From: an uncultured Fidelibacterota bacterium
GTDB lineage: Bacteria > Fidelibacterota > Marinisomatia > Marinisomatales > Marinisomataceae
Direction of reading: 5' to 3'
NCBI GenBank assembly: GCA_902525615.1
Contig: CABZHT010000001.1
Location: forward strand, 578,811-642,810
DNA length: 64,000 bases
Made by a program: the position numbers and the translations under genes. This document shows positions 45,569 to 54,365 of this stretch, piece by piece. A model generated the notes under the pieces. The model saw nothing but the letters and a program-made list of their open reading frames with translations. It was not told where the DNA came from and did no database searches. How positions within the stretch are numbered: position 1 is the stretch's first letter; the number at the start of each line of letters is the position of its first letter.

Positions 45569-45597
45569 TTGATACTTACATTGTTAGTTCATACAAT
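45569..45597 (+). promoter_or_regulatory. Near-consensus sigma-70 promoter for the M1 peptidase gene
   Basis: TTGATA and TACAAT are separated by exactly 17 bases. The predicted transcription start near 45604 falls inside or next to the AGGAGA ribosome-binding site (45601-45606), so the leader would be about ten bases. Confidence 0.55.
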
Positions 45598-45613
45598 TTT
45601 AGGAGATATAAAT

Positions 45614-48079
45614 ATGTTTAAAAAAACCGCAATAATTTTGTGCCTATTTTCAATGATTTTTGCTCAAGATAATGTTGAGCTTGAAGAAAATAGACATTTT
45701 AATTCTTATCAAATCAATTTAGATCGTTTTAAACAATTAAATGAAGACATCACAACACCAAACACTTATCGTACTGCTGCTGGTTATCCAGGACACGAAT
45801 ACTGGCAAGTAAGAGCAGATTATGATATGAAATTGAGAATTGATGATAACAAGCAAAGACTTTATGGAGAAGAAACAGTTACGTTTTACAATAATTCTCC
45901 TGATGCATTGAATTATTTATGGATGGAGCTCACACAAAATGTTAGAGCCTTAGATTCAGATTCTTACAAAATTCAATCTACCGGTGATCTTTCAGCTCAA
46001 AGAGGAAATGAGAAGATGGTTATTGGTAGTACAGTCTCATCGAGAACATTAGAAAACTTTTATCGTGATTTTGATGGCGGTTTCAAAATTCAGTATGTAA
46101 AAGATGAAAAAAATAAAAATGTTCCATATACAATCAATAAAACCATGATGCGTATTGATGTTCCTGAACCAATTCAATCAGGAGATACTTATACTTTTAA
46201 GATCAAATGGTGGTATAATATCAATGATCATATTAGAGACGGTGGAAGATCAGGATATGAATATTTTGAGGATGATGATAACTACATCTATACTATAGCA
46301 CAATTCTTTCCAAGAATGTGTATGTATAATGATGTATATGGTTGGCAAAATAAACAATTCTTAGGCAGGGGTGAATTCACATTAATTTTTGGTGATTATG
46401 ATGTAAAAATTACTGTACCCGAAGATTTTGTAGTTGGAGCTACTGGAGCATTACAAAACCCGGATGAAGTGCTTACTGATGAGCAAATTAATAGACTTGA
46501 AAAAGCAAAGAAATCCAAGGAACCCGTATTAATTGTTACAGTGGATGATGCGTTAGAAAATCTTGAAACAAAAACAAGTAGACAAAAAACATGGCACTTT
46601 AAGGCAGAAAATGTAAGAGATTATGCATTTGCTGCTTCAAGAAGATATATATGGGATGCCATGGGTGTACAAGTAGGCGATAATACGGTAATGGCTATGT
46701 CCTATTATCCTAATGAAGCAAACCCTCTATGGGGGCAATATTCAACCAAAGCAGTAGCACACACTGTTGATTTTTATTCAAAGTACACATTTGATTATCC
46801 ATATCCTGTTGCCATTTCAGCTCATATTGATCGTATGGGTATGGAGTATCCAATGGTTTCATTTAATGGATATCGACCAGAAGAAGATGGGACATATTCT
46901 GAAAGAACAAAAAGAGGATTAATTGGAGTAATTATACATGAGGTTGGACACTTCTGGTTTCCAATGATTGTTAATTCAGATGAAAGACAATGGACATGGA
47001 TGGATGAAGGTCTTAATTCATTTATGGATGATTTGGCAGGAAGAGCGTGGGACTCAGAGTTGTTTCATCCTAGAAACAACCAAGACTATATCGTACGATA
47101 TATGCGAGGAGATAAATCTAACATAATGCCAATCATGACAAATTCTGAATCCATTTATCAATTTGGTGCAAATGCGTACGGTAAACCTACAGTTGCATTG
47201 AATATTTTAAGAGATACTATTATGGGTAGAGAATTATTTGATTTTGCATTCAAAGAATATTCAAAAACTTGGATGTTTAAGCATCCAACACCTTCTGACT
47301 TTTTCCGAATTATGGAAAATGCATCTGGTGTAGATTTAGATTGGTTTTGGAGAGGATGGTTCTTTACAAATGACCATGTAGATTTATCAATCGAAGAAGT
47401 TGAATGGTTTCAGTTAGAGCTTGATCCAACTAAAAAAAGAGCAGCTGAGAAAAAAGATAAAGAAGACAAAAAATATTATGCTGCAATCTTGGATGAGAAA
47501 GACATTAAGCAAACTGTTACAGATAGAGATCCTAAAACAAGAGACTTTTATGACTCTTATGATGAATTTGCTGATATCACTGATGCCAGCCAACGTAGAA
47601 GGTATGAAACAATGTTAAATGATGCTGATCTTTCAGATGAAATGAAAGCTAAAATCATGGAAAAAATGAGTGGTAAAAGCCAGTATGAAGAATTGCTGGA
47701 CGAACTATCTGACAATGAACGAAGATTAGCAAAAAGAAATGATCACTTCTATAAGATTAAATTCAAAAACATTGGTGGACTTGTTATGCCGTTGATTATT
47801 GAAATGACATTTGAAGATGGATCAACCGATGTTGTAAGAATACCTGTAGAAATTTGGAGATTTAATAGACCAGAAGTATCCAAGGTGTTCAAAACTGAAA
47901 AGAAGGTTGTAAGCTTCACATTGGACCCTTTTAGAGAAACTGCTGATACATTCAGAGACAATAATCATTGGCCACCAAAGAATGAGCCAACTTTATTTGA
48001 TATCTACAAGTATGATAGCTCATCATGGTATGGTGGATCAAATCCAATGCAGAGAGCTAAACAAGGCGATTCGAAGTAA
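45614..48079 (+). CDS. M1-family zinc metallopeptidase, secreted
   Basis: Predicted 821 residues from ATG 45614, chosen because AGGAGA lies seven bases upstream and a signal peptide (FKKTAIILCLFSMIFAQ) follows directly. An extended reading to 45398 overlaps the divergent gene and lacks a signal. The gluzincin motif HEVGHFWFP is near residue 441 with the third ligand in WMDEGLNSFMDD about 20 residues later; the exopeptidase motif reads GMEYPMVSFNG. A Lys/Asp/Glu-rich stretch near residues 605-700 is an extra segment. Likely periplasmic aminopeptidase. The DUF6702 gene 18 bases downstream is its usual companion in Bacteroidota. Confidence 0.9.
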   Translation: MFKKTAIILCLFSMIFAQDNVELEENRHFNSYQINLDRFKQLNEDITTPNTYRTAAGYPGHEYWQVRADYDMKLRIDDNKQRLYGEETVTFYNNSPDALNYLWMELTQNVRALDSDSYKIQSTGDLSAQRGNEKMVIGSTVSSRTLENFYRDFDGGFKIQYVKDEKNKNVPYTINKTMMRIDVPEPIQSGDTYTFKIKWWYNINDHIRDGGRSGYEYFEDDDNYIYTIAQFFPRMCMYNDVYGWQNKQFLGRGEFTLIFGDYDVKITVPEDFVVGATGALQNPDEVLTDEQINRLEKAKKSKEPVLIVTVDDALENLETKTSRQKTWHFKAENVRDYAFAASRRYIWDAMGVQVGDNTVMAMSYYPNEANPLWGQYSTKAVAHTVDFYSKYTFDYPYPVAISAHIDRMGMEYPMVSFNGYRPEEDGTYSERTKRGLIGVIIHEVGHFWFPMIVNSDERQWTWMDEGLNSFMDDLAGRAWDSELFHPRNNQDYIVRYMRGDKSNIMPIMTNSESIYQFGANAYGKPTVALNILRDTIMGRELFDFAFKEYSKTWMFKHPTPSDFFRIMENASGVDLDWFWRGWFFTNDHVDLSIEEVEWFQLELDPTKKRAAEKKDKEDKKYYAAILDEKDIKQTVTDRDPKTRDFYDSYDEFADITDASQRRRYETMLNDADLSDEMKAKIMEKMSGKSQYEELLDELSDNERRLAKRNDHFYKIKFKNIGGLVMPLIIEMTFEDGSTDVVRIPVEIWRFNRPEVSKVFKTEKKVVSFTLDPFRETADTFRDNNHWPPKNEPTLFDIYKYDSSSWYGGSNPMQRAKQGDSK

Positions 48080-48097
48080 TATTAGGACAAATAAATA

Positions 48098-48574
48098 ATG
48101 TATAAATTATTTTTTCAAATAATTTTATTACACTCGGTTGTTTTTAGTCACCAGTTTTTTTTAACTACAACCGAGGTGCGCTTAAGTGATAATCAAAAAA
48201 GTTTAGAGATAACTATTCAAACGTTTACGCATGATGTAGAAGCATTATTAAAGAAAGCTGATTTTAATCTAGCTAATTTAGGTTCTGAGCGTGAAAACAA
48301 AGATATTGATGATTTTATCATAGATTACCTTTCAGATAATTTTATTATACAAGATTGTTATTGGAGATATCTTGGAAAGAAAATTGATGGAGATTTCACA
48401 TTATTTTTTCTTGAAATAGATCAATTTAGTTCACCTTCAAATATTGCTGTATTTAATACAATATTTATGGATATGTATGAAAAGCAACAAAACATCATGA
48501 ATGTTTATGGAACAAAGAGTGTTCAGTCTTCTACTATGACCGTTGAAGAGCCAGCGTTTAAGTTTGAACTTTAG
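48098..48574 (+). CDS. DUF6702-family secreted protein
   Basis: Predicted 158 residues with a signal peptide (LFFQIILLHSVVFSHQFF). The pattern of an initial SxxEVRLSDNQKSLEITIQTFTHDVE, a middle YLSDNFIIQ and a central CYWRYLGKKIDGD matches DUF6702 proteins that follow M1 peptidases. Function unknown; a role with the peptidase is inferred from repeated adjacency in the family. Its 3' end overlaps the convergent lgt by 17 bases. Confidence 0.75.
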   Translation: MYKLFFQIILLHSVVFSHQFFLTTTEVRLSDNQKSLEITIQTFTHDVEALLKKADFNLANLGSERENKDIDDFIIDYLSDNFIIQDCYWRYLGKKIDGDFTLFFLEIDQFSSPSNIAVFNTIFMDMYEKQQNIMNVYGTKSVQSSTMTVEEPAFKFEL

Positions 48575-49406
48575 CAGTTTCTTGATTGCCAATATACCAT
48601 ATATATATGCCGCTGAGCATCATCGCTATACATAGAAGTTGGCCCATACTTAAATCGAAAAGAATAAATCCTAAGTGAGCATCTGGCTCTCTAAAGTATT
48701 CAATAAAAAATCGTACAAACCCATATCCAAACACATATGTACCACTATTAAATCCAAGTTTATTTTGTTTATTGAATGAGTTAATCACATAGTAAAGAAT
48801 AATTCCTTCAAATAACGCTTCATATAATTGAGATGGATGGCGTAATGCATTATCTCCAGCGTTAGGGAAATACATTCCAATAAATGCTTCAGTTGTCCTG
48901 CCGTACAGTTCTCCATTAATGAAGTTTCCAATTCTACCAAAAAAATATCCTAAAGGAATGGCAGCAGTTAAAAAGTCTGCTAATTCAAATAAATGTAATT
49001 TTACTTTTCTGCTAAAAAGCCATATTGCAGAGACTACTCCAATAACCCCTCCATGGTAAGACATACCTGCAATACCAGTAAATACCCAATTACCATTATA
49101 ATATTTGAAAGGAAGAAGAATTTCTAATGGATTGGAAAGGTAATATTCAAAATTATAAAAAATCACATATCCAAATCTTGCTCCAATTAATAATCCAATA
49201 AAACACCAAGATAATAAGTCTTCAAATTGTTCTAGATTAATTTTATTAAACTTGTTTTGTTTAATTTTTTTACTGCAGAGAATATATACTACACCAAAAG
49301 CAACAAGATACATTGTTGAATACCAATAAATAGTTAAGGGACCAATTGAAATTAGTACCGGATCCATTTTTGAGGGTAAAGTTTGCCACCATGATAGGAA
49401 ATCCAT
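48558..49406 (-). CDS. lgt: Prolipoprotein diacylglyceryl transferase
   Basis: Predicted 282 residues with seven membrane helices. The signature GRIGNFINGELYGR near residue 150 and MSYHGGVIGVV near 106 with the essential His are diagnostic; the C-terminal FVRFFIEYFREPD motif is present. It attaches diacylglycerol to lipobox cysteines and so serves the many lipoproteins encoded in this window. The gene is divergent from dcd with a 64-base gap. Confidence 0.96.
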   Translation of the reverse strand: MDFLSWWQTLPSKMDPVLISIGPLTIYWYSTMYLVAFGVVYILCSKKIKQNKFNKINLEQFEDLLSWCFIGLLIGARFGYVIFYNFEYYLSNPLEILLPFKYYNGNWVFTGIAGMSYHGGVIGVVSAIWLFSRKVKLHLFELADFLTAAIPLGYFFGRIGNFINGELYGRTTEAFIGMYFPNAGDNALRHPSQLYEALFEGIILYYVINSFNKQNKLGFNSGTYVFGYGFVRFFIEYFREPDAHLGFILFDLSMGQLLCIAMMLSGIYIWYIGNQETAKVQT

Positions 49407-49470
49407 ATAGAAAGATACAAAAAAATACTTTGTAACCTAAAAAAAAATTATATAACCTCGAATACAAACT

Positions 49471-49998
49471 ATGATTTTATCAGGAAAAGAAATTCTTAAA
49501 CGTAAAGATGGAGATATCATCATTGAACCTTTCAATGAAAATCAAATCAATCCAAATAGTTACAACTTAAGACTTCATAATGAGTTGATGATTTATGAAA
49601 ATAGTCCTTTGGATATGAAAGAAGATAATTCCGCTAAGAAAATTATTATACCAGAGGATGGATTATTGCTTGAAAGCAGAAAGCTATATTTAGGTAGAAC
49701 TATAGAATATACTGAGACGCATAATTTAGTACCAATGCTTGAAGGAAGATCATCTGTTGGTAGATTAGGACTCTTTGTTCATGTAACAGCAGGATTTGGT
49801 GATGTTGGGTTTAAAGGTTATTGGACTTTGGAGATTTTTTGCGTTCAACCAATTAAAATTTATCCATCTGTTGAAATTTGTCAAATTTTTTATCACTCTG
49901 TAGAAGGTGAAGTAGATCCTTATAAGAGTGGAAAATATCAAGGGAATAAAGATATTCAAACCAGTATGCTCTATAAAGACTTCAAAAAAAATGAATAA
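49471..49998 (+). CDS. dcd: dCTP deaminase
   Basis: Predicted 175 residues. [14 protein letters not shown] near residue 26, [22 protein letters not shown] (about 90-111) and [10 protein letters not shown] near 117 are the trimeric dUTPase/dCTP deaminase motifs, with catalytic Ser/Arg in GRSSVGR and Glu in WTLE. It makes dUTP for thymidylate synthesis; a bifunctional deaminase-diphosphatase is possible. Its end overlaps yidD by eight bases. Confidence 0.94.
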   Translation: MILSGKEILKRKDGDIIIEPFNENQINPNSYNLRLHNELMIYENSPLDMKEDNSAKKIIIPEDGLLLESRKLYLGRTIEYTETHNLVPMLEGRSSVGRLGLFVHVTAGFGDVGFKGYWTLEIFCVQPIKIYPSVEICQIFYHSVEGEVDPYKSGKYQGNKDIQTSMLYKDFKKNE

Positions 49999-50221
49999 AA
50001 TTTTTATCTTCCCGTTCCTTGTAATAATAAAATTCTACCAAATCCTAATTTCACCATTACTAGGTTCAAACTGTAGGTTTCAACCTACATGTTCTGAATA
50101 TTGTATGCACTCTTTAAAAACATGGGGTTTGTTTAAAGGACTGTATTTGTCTGTAAAGAGAATTATGAAATGTCATCCATGGGGTGGGAAAGGTTATGAC
50201 CCTGTACCTAAAAAAGACTAG
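49991..50221 (+). CDS. yidD: Membrane protein insertion efficiency factor YidD
   Basis: Predicted 76 residues from ATG 49991, which gives the usual family start just before an amphipathic helix; an upstream ATG at 49928 would add 21 residues within dcd. [23 protein letters not shown] and [18 protein letters not shown] are diagnostic, including the conserved cysteines. It assists YidC. The usual partners rpmH, rnpA and yidC are not in this window. Its stop interlocks with the lipocalin stop (CTAG shared). Confidence 0.93.
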   Translation: MNKIFIFPFLVIIKFYQILISPLLGSNCRFQPTCSEYCMHSLKTWGLFKGLYLSVKRIMKCHPWGGKGYDPVPKKD

Positions 50222-50730
50222 TCATGCTGAACAAATTCAAATTGTTCTTTTTTGTATCCTAGCTTTTCTAAAGAAGTTATAATATTTTTGTATTCTTCAT
50301 CTGTTATTTTTGGTGTTCTTCCCATAATCCAACCCATAGTATTTTTTGGATAACCAACTGCCATGTATTTATAATTATCATCGACATAAACGATTTTAAA
50401 TGGGAATTTCATAAATGGAATAAAAGGTTTTCTCATTTGAATGGCCCATTCTGCATTTGAAGTTTTATTTATCACGGTACCTCTTTGCTTAATCTGCCTT
50501 GCTTTACCATCTTTAATAGCATCATAAGTAATATCTATAGTACCATCTTTATTTAAAACGTAAGTGTCTGATGAGTTTGTAGCTCCTTTTTCAATCATAT
50601 TTGGAACTAGGGCAATCACAAACCATTTACCCATAAATTTTTCTAAATCTACTGATTCAACTGTTTTCATCGTGTCAGCTCCTTTTAAAAAACTTGCAAA
50701 GATTAAGAATAAGATTAGTAATGTTTTCAT
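50218..50730 (-). CDS. blc: Blc-like bacterial lipocalin
   Basis: Predicted 170 residues with a signal peptide ([14 protein letters not shown]). The lipocalin signature [16 protein letters not shown] lies near residue 29 and the closing motif [19 protein letters not shown] near 121. Bacterial lipocalins bind lysophospholipids or fatty acids in the outer membrane. No lipobox Cys is present, unlike E. coli Blc, so it may be soluble in the periplasm. One base separates it from the next minus-strand gene. Confidence 0.85.
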   Translation of the reverse strand: MKTLLILFLIFASFLKGADTMKTVESVDLEKFMGKWFVIALVPNMIEKGATNSSDTYVLNKDGTIDITYDAIKDGKARQIKQRGTVINKTSNAEWAIQMRKPFIPFMKFPFKIVYVDDNYKYMAVGYPKNTMGWIMGRTPKITDEEYKNIITSLEKLGYKKEQFEFVQHD

Positions 50731-50731
50731 T

Positions 50732-51076
50732 TTAAATTTCTACTCCAATTTTTTTATATAACATACTTAAAGCAAAATATAATACTACCATAATTGAAAT
50801 TGAAAGAAGCATGCTTGGAATAAAATTGAATCTTTTTAAAAAATATGGCAACGTAATAAAAAATGATAATGAAGGCATAATCATTGCAAATACTCCGTAG
50901 GAAAAATCAATTATTTTATCTACATCTTTCGTTTCAAAATAAATCCATGAAATTGTAATCAAAGAAATCATTGGAAGAGATACAATTATAGCCCCTAAGA
51001 GAGAGTCTCTTTTTCCAATCTCTGATGCGGCAAATATAATTAGTGCAGATATTAATATTTTTGCTATATTGAACAT
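50732..51076 (-). CDS. DUF3147-like small membrane protein
   Basis: Predicted 114 residues from ATG 51076, four membrane helices (about 4-22, 30-50, 62-80, 88-106). The motif ASEIGKRDSLLGAIIVSLP with the following ISWIYFETKD resembles DUF3147 proteins of marine bacteria. An upstream ATG at 51232 would place 52 extra residues antisense to zupT and is not supported. Function unknown. Its start lies only ten bases from that of the divergent zupT. Confidence 0.7.
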   Translation of the reverse strand: MFNIAKILISALIIFAASEIGKRDSLLGAIIVSLPMISLITISWIYFETKDVDKIIDFSYGVFAMIMPSLSFFITLPYFLKRFNFIPSMLLSISIMVVLYFALSMLYKKIGVEI

Positions 51077-51086
51077 TACTAAAATT

Positions 51087-51881
51087 ATGGAATTAAATAA
51101 TATATATCTAGGGTTTGCTTTAGCAACGTTTGCAGGGTTAAGTACAGGGATTGGCAGCGGTTTAGCGCTTTTTACAAGATCATTTAATAAACGTTTTTTA
51201 GCAATTGCGCTAGGCTTATCTGCTGGAATCATGCTGTATGTATCTTTTGTCGAGCTAATGCAACTATCTTTTGAATCGTTAACAGCAATATATGGAATGA
51301 ACTTTGGTAAGTTAATAACGGTTACAGGATTTGTTGTTGGATTATTATTAATGCTTCTTATTGATCAATTATTTGATCATCATTCAATAGCAGATTTTAT
51401 TTCTAGATCAGAAGATAAAAATGAATCTGTATTAATTAAAGCTGGCGTTTTTTCAGCAATTGCTTTGGCAATTCATAATTTTCCTGAAGGATTTGCTACT
51501 TTTACTGCTACGGTGTATGATCCCGCTATTGGTGTTACACTTGCCACTGCAATAGCCGTACATAATATTCCAGAAGGCATTGCAGTTTCTGTTCCAATCT
51601 ATTATGCAACTAAAAGCAAGCGAAAAGCTTTTTATATTTCATTTCTTTCTGGTCTTGCAGAACCAATTGGAGCATTAATCGGATTTCTAATATTTAGAAC
51701 TGTTTTCAATGAAGCTTTGTTCGGTATATCTTTTGCATTTTGTGCAGGAATAATGGTTTATGTTGCTTTGAATGAACTATTACCTGTTGCTAAAGAATAT
51801 GGTGAACCAAGCGATACGATTATTGGTGTTACAATTGGAATGATTATTATGGCTATAAGTTTGATTATGATGTATGCTTAA
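51087..51881 (+). CDS. zupT: ZIP-family zinc transporter ZupT
   Basis: Predicted 264 residues from ATG 51087; a TTG six codons earlier overlaps the divergent gene. Eight membrane helices, with metal-binding motifs in helix IV (AIALAIHNFPEGFATF) and helix V (ATAIAVHNIPEGIAVSVP). It imports zinc and other divalent metals. No ribosome-binding site precedes the start, so it may be read from a near-leaderless message. 32 bases separate it from the convergent glutathione peroxidase gene. Confidence 0.93.
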   Translation: MELNNIYLGFALATFAGLSTGIGSGLALFTRSFNKRFLAIALGLSAGIMLYVSFVELMQLSFESLTAIYGMNFGKLITVTGFVVGLLLMLLIDQLFDHHSIADFISRSEDKNESVLIKAGVFSAIALAIHNFPEGFATFTATVYDPAIGVTLATAIAVHNIPEGIAVSVPIYYATKSKRKAFYISFLSGLAEPIGALIGFLIFRTVFNEALFGISFAFCAGIMVYVALNELLPVAKEYGEPSDTIIGVTIGMIIMAISLIMMYA

Positions 51882-51913
51882 AAAAGCACGATACTTTTCT
51901 TATACAATTAGCT

Positions 51914-52507
51914 TTATAATAAGCCAGTTATTTCTTTTGATAGTGGCTTAACAGATTTATCAAAAAATGCTACCAAATCACCATCCTCATTGACAAGATA
52001 CTTACAAAAATTCCAGGTTGGTTTTTTTTCATTCCAACCGTTCAAATCTTTATTTGTTAGCCAAGTATAGACAGGACTTTGGTTTTTGCCCTTTGTTGTA
52101 ATTTTTGAGAACATTTGAAACGTAACACCATAATTTTTTTCACAAAAATCAGCGATATCTGAATCAGAGCCTCTTTCCTGAAACATAAAGTCATTTGCTG
52201 GAAATCCAAGCACAGCAACATCTTCACCATACAGGTCATGAAGTTTTTGAAGGCCCTCATATTGATATGTGTAACCACAGGCTGATGCCGTATTAACAAT
52301 CAATACTTTTTTCCCTTTAAATTGTTCGAAATTAATCTCTTCACCATCAATTGATGTCGCTTTCAAATCATAAAAACTAGCAATAGCCTTAGATTTTTCT
52401 AAAAGATCGTTTGATTTTTTTGCAGTAAACCCAATCAATAGAAATATAATTCCTATCGAAAGAAGGGCAATTAATGCAACGTTACTTGTTAATAATGTTT
52501 TTATCAT
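51914..52507 (-). CDS. Glutathione peroxidase family protein, membrane-anchored
   Basis: Predicted 197 residues from ATG 52507. An N-terminal membrane helix (about 8-28) precedes the thioredoxin-like peroxidase domain: VLIVNTASACGYT with the peroxidatic Cys77, GFPANDFMFQERGSD (Gln and resolving region) and PTWNFCKYLV (Trp/Asn of the tetrad). It carries Cys rather than selenocysteine. It reduces lipid or organic peroxides, likely with thioredoxin. A longer start at 52624 runs into divergent genes and is not supported. Confidence 0.9.
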   Translation of the reverse strand: MIKTLLTSNVALIALLSIGIIFLLIGFTAKKSNDLLEKSKAIASFYDLKATSIDGEEINFEQFKGKKVLIVNTASACGYTYQYEGLQKLHDLYGEDVAVLGFPANDFMFQERGSDSDIADFCEKNYGVTFQMFSKITTKGKNQSPVYTWLTNKDLNGWNEKKPTWNFCKYLVNEDGDLVAFFDKSVKPLSKEITGLL

Positions 52508-52538
52508 ATTTTTGCTTAAATTTGCCTGCGAAAGTACT

Positions 52539-52685
52539 ATGTATTTAATTAAAAAAGAAGAATTATCTGGAACAGCTCTCTGGTTAAAAGAGAATTTCGA
52601 AGCAATATTTTTATGGTTTTGCATTATATGTATTGTTGTTTCAGCTTTGTTTATTTTAAAACTATATTTGAATCGGCAGAAATGA
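52539..52685 (+). CDS. 48-residue single-pass membrane micro-protein
   Basis: Short open frame starting MYLIKKEELSGTALWLKENF, then a membrane helix (about 21-42, FLWFCIICIVVSALFILKLY) and a basic end (LNRQK). Its stop overlaps the next gene's start as ATGA, a typical sign of coupled translation, and the lipoprotein gene has no other good start. A small anchor or regulator for the TlpA-like lipoprotein is plausible. Family unknown. Confidence 0.55.
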   Translation: MYLIKKEELSGTALWLKENFEAIFLWFCIICIVVSALFILKLYLNRQK

Positions 52686-53515
52686 GAATTTTACAAACTA
52701 TAATATTATTATTGTTAATTGCTTGTCAGAGCGAGAAATCAGAGAAAGATATTAAACCAGGCCAATCTCAAAGCAACCTACTACAAGAATCTTCAAAAGA
52801 GAGCACACAACAACCTCAGAAAATAACAAATGGTATAGTATTCAAAGATGCTCAAGGTAATATACTTTCAGATACCGAAAAAGACAGTCTTGTCCAGTTT
52901 ATGGAAAATATTCAAGCGCTCAGGAGTTATAATCAGGAAAATAATAATACCGAATATATTTTATTTCAAAACTATGAAGATTTAAGAGGTTTTGTACCTG
53001 ATGATACCATTGAAAACCTTATTGAAGAAAATAGATTGCGAAGATCTGGAGGTCAAGGGGCAGTTCTTAGCAAGAGAATTAATGACCAGTGGAAAGATAA
53101 GCCACTTCCGGAAGGAAATTTTCTACAAATGATTGATGGAAGCGTAAAATCTTTCTCTGATTATAAAGGAAAATTATTGGTAATTAATTTTTGGTATATT
53201 AATTGTGGGCCTTGTATCATTGAAATGCCTTATCTAAATGATTTAGTGAATAAATATCAAAATGAAGACGTTCAATTTTTAGCTTTAAGCTTTGATACAG
53301 TTCTTGATATTAAATCTTTTCTTCAAAAAACAGAATTCATCTATGAACATGGCTCAATATCAAGATCTTTAATGTATGATTTTACGCCAGTTTCTCCTGG
53401 ACACTTTATTGTTGATAAAGATGGCATTATAAGAGATATCACTATAGGTGCTCCAAGAAATACTGAGATTATTTTTGACAAACTTGTCAACTTGATTGAA
53501 AAAAATAAAAAATAA
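52682..53515 (+). CDS. TlpA/thioredoxin-like lipoprotein
   Basis: Predicted 277 residues from ATG 52682. The signal LLLLLIAC gives a lipidated Cys14, followed by a Gln/Ser-rich linker (about 20-45), a helical region, and a thioredoxin fold from about residue 145: NFWYINCGPCIIEMP with redox pair C-x-x-C near 174-177, and VSPGHFIVDKDGIIRDI with the cis-Pro equivalent. It likely keeps periplasmic thiols reduced, as in cytochrome maturation. Coupled to the micro-ORF upstream. Confidence 0.88.
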   Translation: MRILQTIILLLLIACQSEKSEKDIKPGQSQSNLLQESSKESTQQPQKITNGIVFKDAQGNILSDTEKDSLVQFMENIQALRSYNQENNNTEYILFQNYEDLRGFVPDDTIENLIEENRLRRSGGQGAVLSKRINDQWKDKPLPEGNFLQMIDGSVKSFSDYKGKLLVINFWYINCGPCIIEMPYLNDLVNKYQNEDVQFLALSFDTVLDIKSFLQKTEFIYEHGSISRSLMYDFTPVSPGHFIVDKDGIIRDITIGAPRNTEIIFDKLVNLIEKNKK

Positions 53516-53550
53516 ATTCTAAAAACCTCATTCATTGAGTAAATTTTTCA

Positions 53551-54348
53551 ATGAAAAAAATATTATTAGTTATAATTGCATTGTTTTCTTTTACATCTGC
53601 ACAGACGCATATAGTTCCAGAAGGTTTTTCCGGTATTTCAGTTTCATTTAAACATGATCAAAATGTTGATTTTTTTGGAGAAGGTAAATTTCTTAGAGAT
53701 AGTTATGAAAATGCAATTGGGTTTGGGTATATCTATGACGCCACTCTAGGTATCGATTTATCATATGGGTATTCTCTTAATAATAAAAAAGATACATATA
53801 GCTTTAATACAATTGACGGAGAATCTTCTTCTGAAAATGAAAATTTCAACTTTACTAAAAACTTTAGATCAGAAAATGCAAATGTTGGTGATAAAACTTT
53901 TTCATTTGGCCTTACTTATTACTTAAATGAAAGTCAAAATCTTTTTGCCCAAGATTTACCTATAAACTTATCATTTGGTTTGAGATATGGAACAAAGAAC
54001 TACAGTAGTGATGCATTAAAATTTTTAGATCAAGATTTTTACGGAAAGTTTTATGCTTTTGAATTTGGTGCTTACAAAGAAATTGAAACCAATGCTAGTT
54101 TTTACATGATTCCAAGATTAAAGCTGAGTGTTAGTACCGAAAAGAATATTTATAATAATATGGCTACACTACCATCTGATTTACAAGATTCAGATACAGA
54201 TTCATTTAAATTATCAAGCACTTATCTTGAAATTGCTCTACCATTTATTTTAAATAATACCTCGGCGGGACAACCTTTCATTGAGCCTAGTATAGCTAAT
54301 AAATATGGAACTACGCACTTAGGTTTGAGATTTGGTTTTTTATTTTAA
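53551..54348 (+). CDS. Outer membrane beta-barrel protein
   Basis: Predicted 265 residues with a signal peptide (ILLVIIALFSFTSAQ). The mature chain alternates strands such as GISVSFKHDQNVDFFGEG, ENAIGFGYIYDATLGIDLSYGYSL and LGLRFGFLF, ending in aromatic Phe as required for the BAM machinery. Roughly ten strands can be counted. Family not recognised. Confidence 0.75.
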   Translation: MKKILLVIIALFSFTSAQTHIVPEGFSGISVSFKHDQNVDFFGEGKFLRDSYENAIGFGYIYDATLGIDLSYGYSLNNKKDTYSFNTIDGESSSENENFNFTKNFRSENANVGDKTFSFGLTYYLNESQNLFAQDLPINLSFGLRYGTKNYSSDALKFLDQDFYGKFYAFEFGAYKEIETNASFYMIPRLKLSVSTEKNIYNNMATLPSDLQDSDTDSFKLSSTYLEIALPFILNNTSAGQPFIEPSIANKYGTTHLGLRFGFLF

Positions 54349-54365
54349 CATAATTTTATTTTAAT

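Noticed and set aside
45398..45613. N-terminal extension of the M1 peptidase
   Set aside because: The extra residues overlap the divergent EthD-like gene, precede a proper signal peptide, and ignore the AGGAGA site before 45614.
51077..51232. N-terminal extension of the DUF3147-like protein
   Set aside because: It would be antisense to conserved ZupT helices and has hydrophilic, non-family sequence.
51868..51913. Terminator between zupT and glutathione peroxidase
   Set aside because: Only a four-pair stem GCTT/AAGC overlapping the stop is found; too weak.
52508..52624. N-terminal extension of the glutathione peroxidase
   Set aside because: It overlaps the coupled micro-ORF on the other strand and the membrane anchor starts naturally at 52507.
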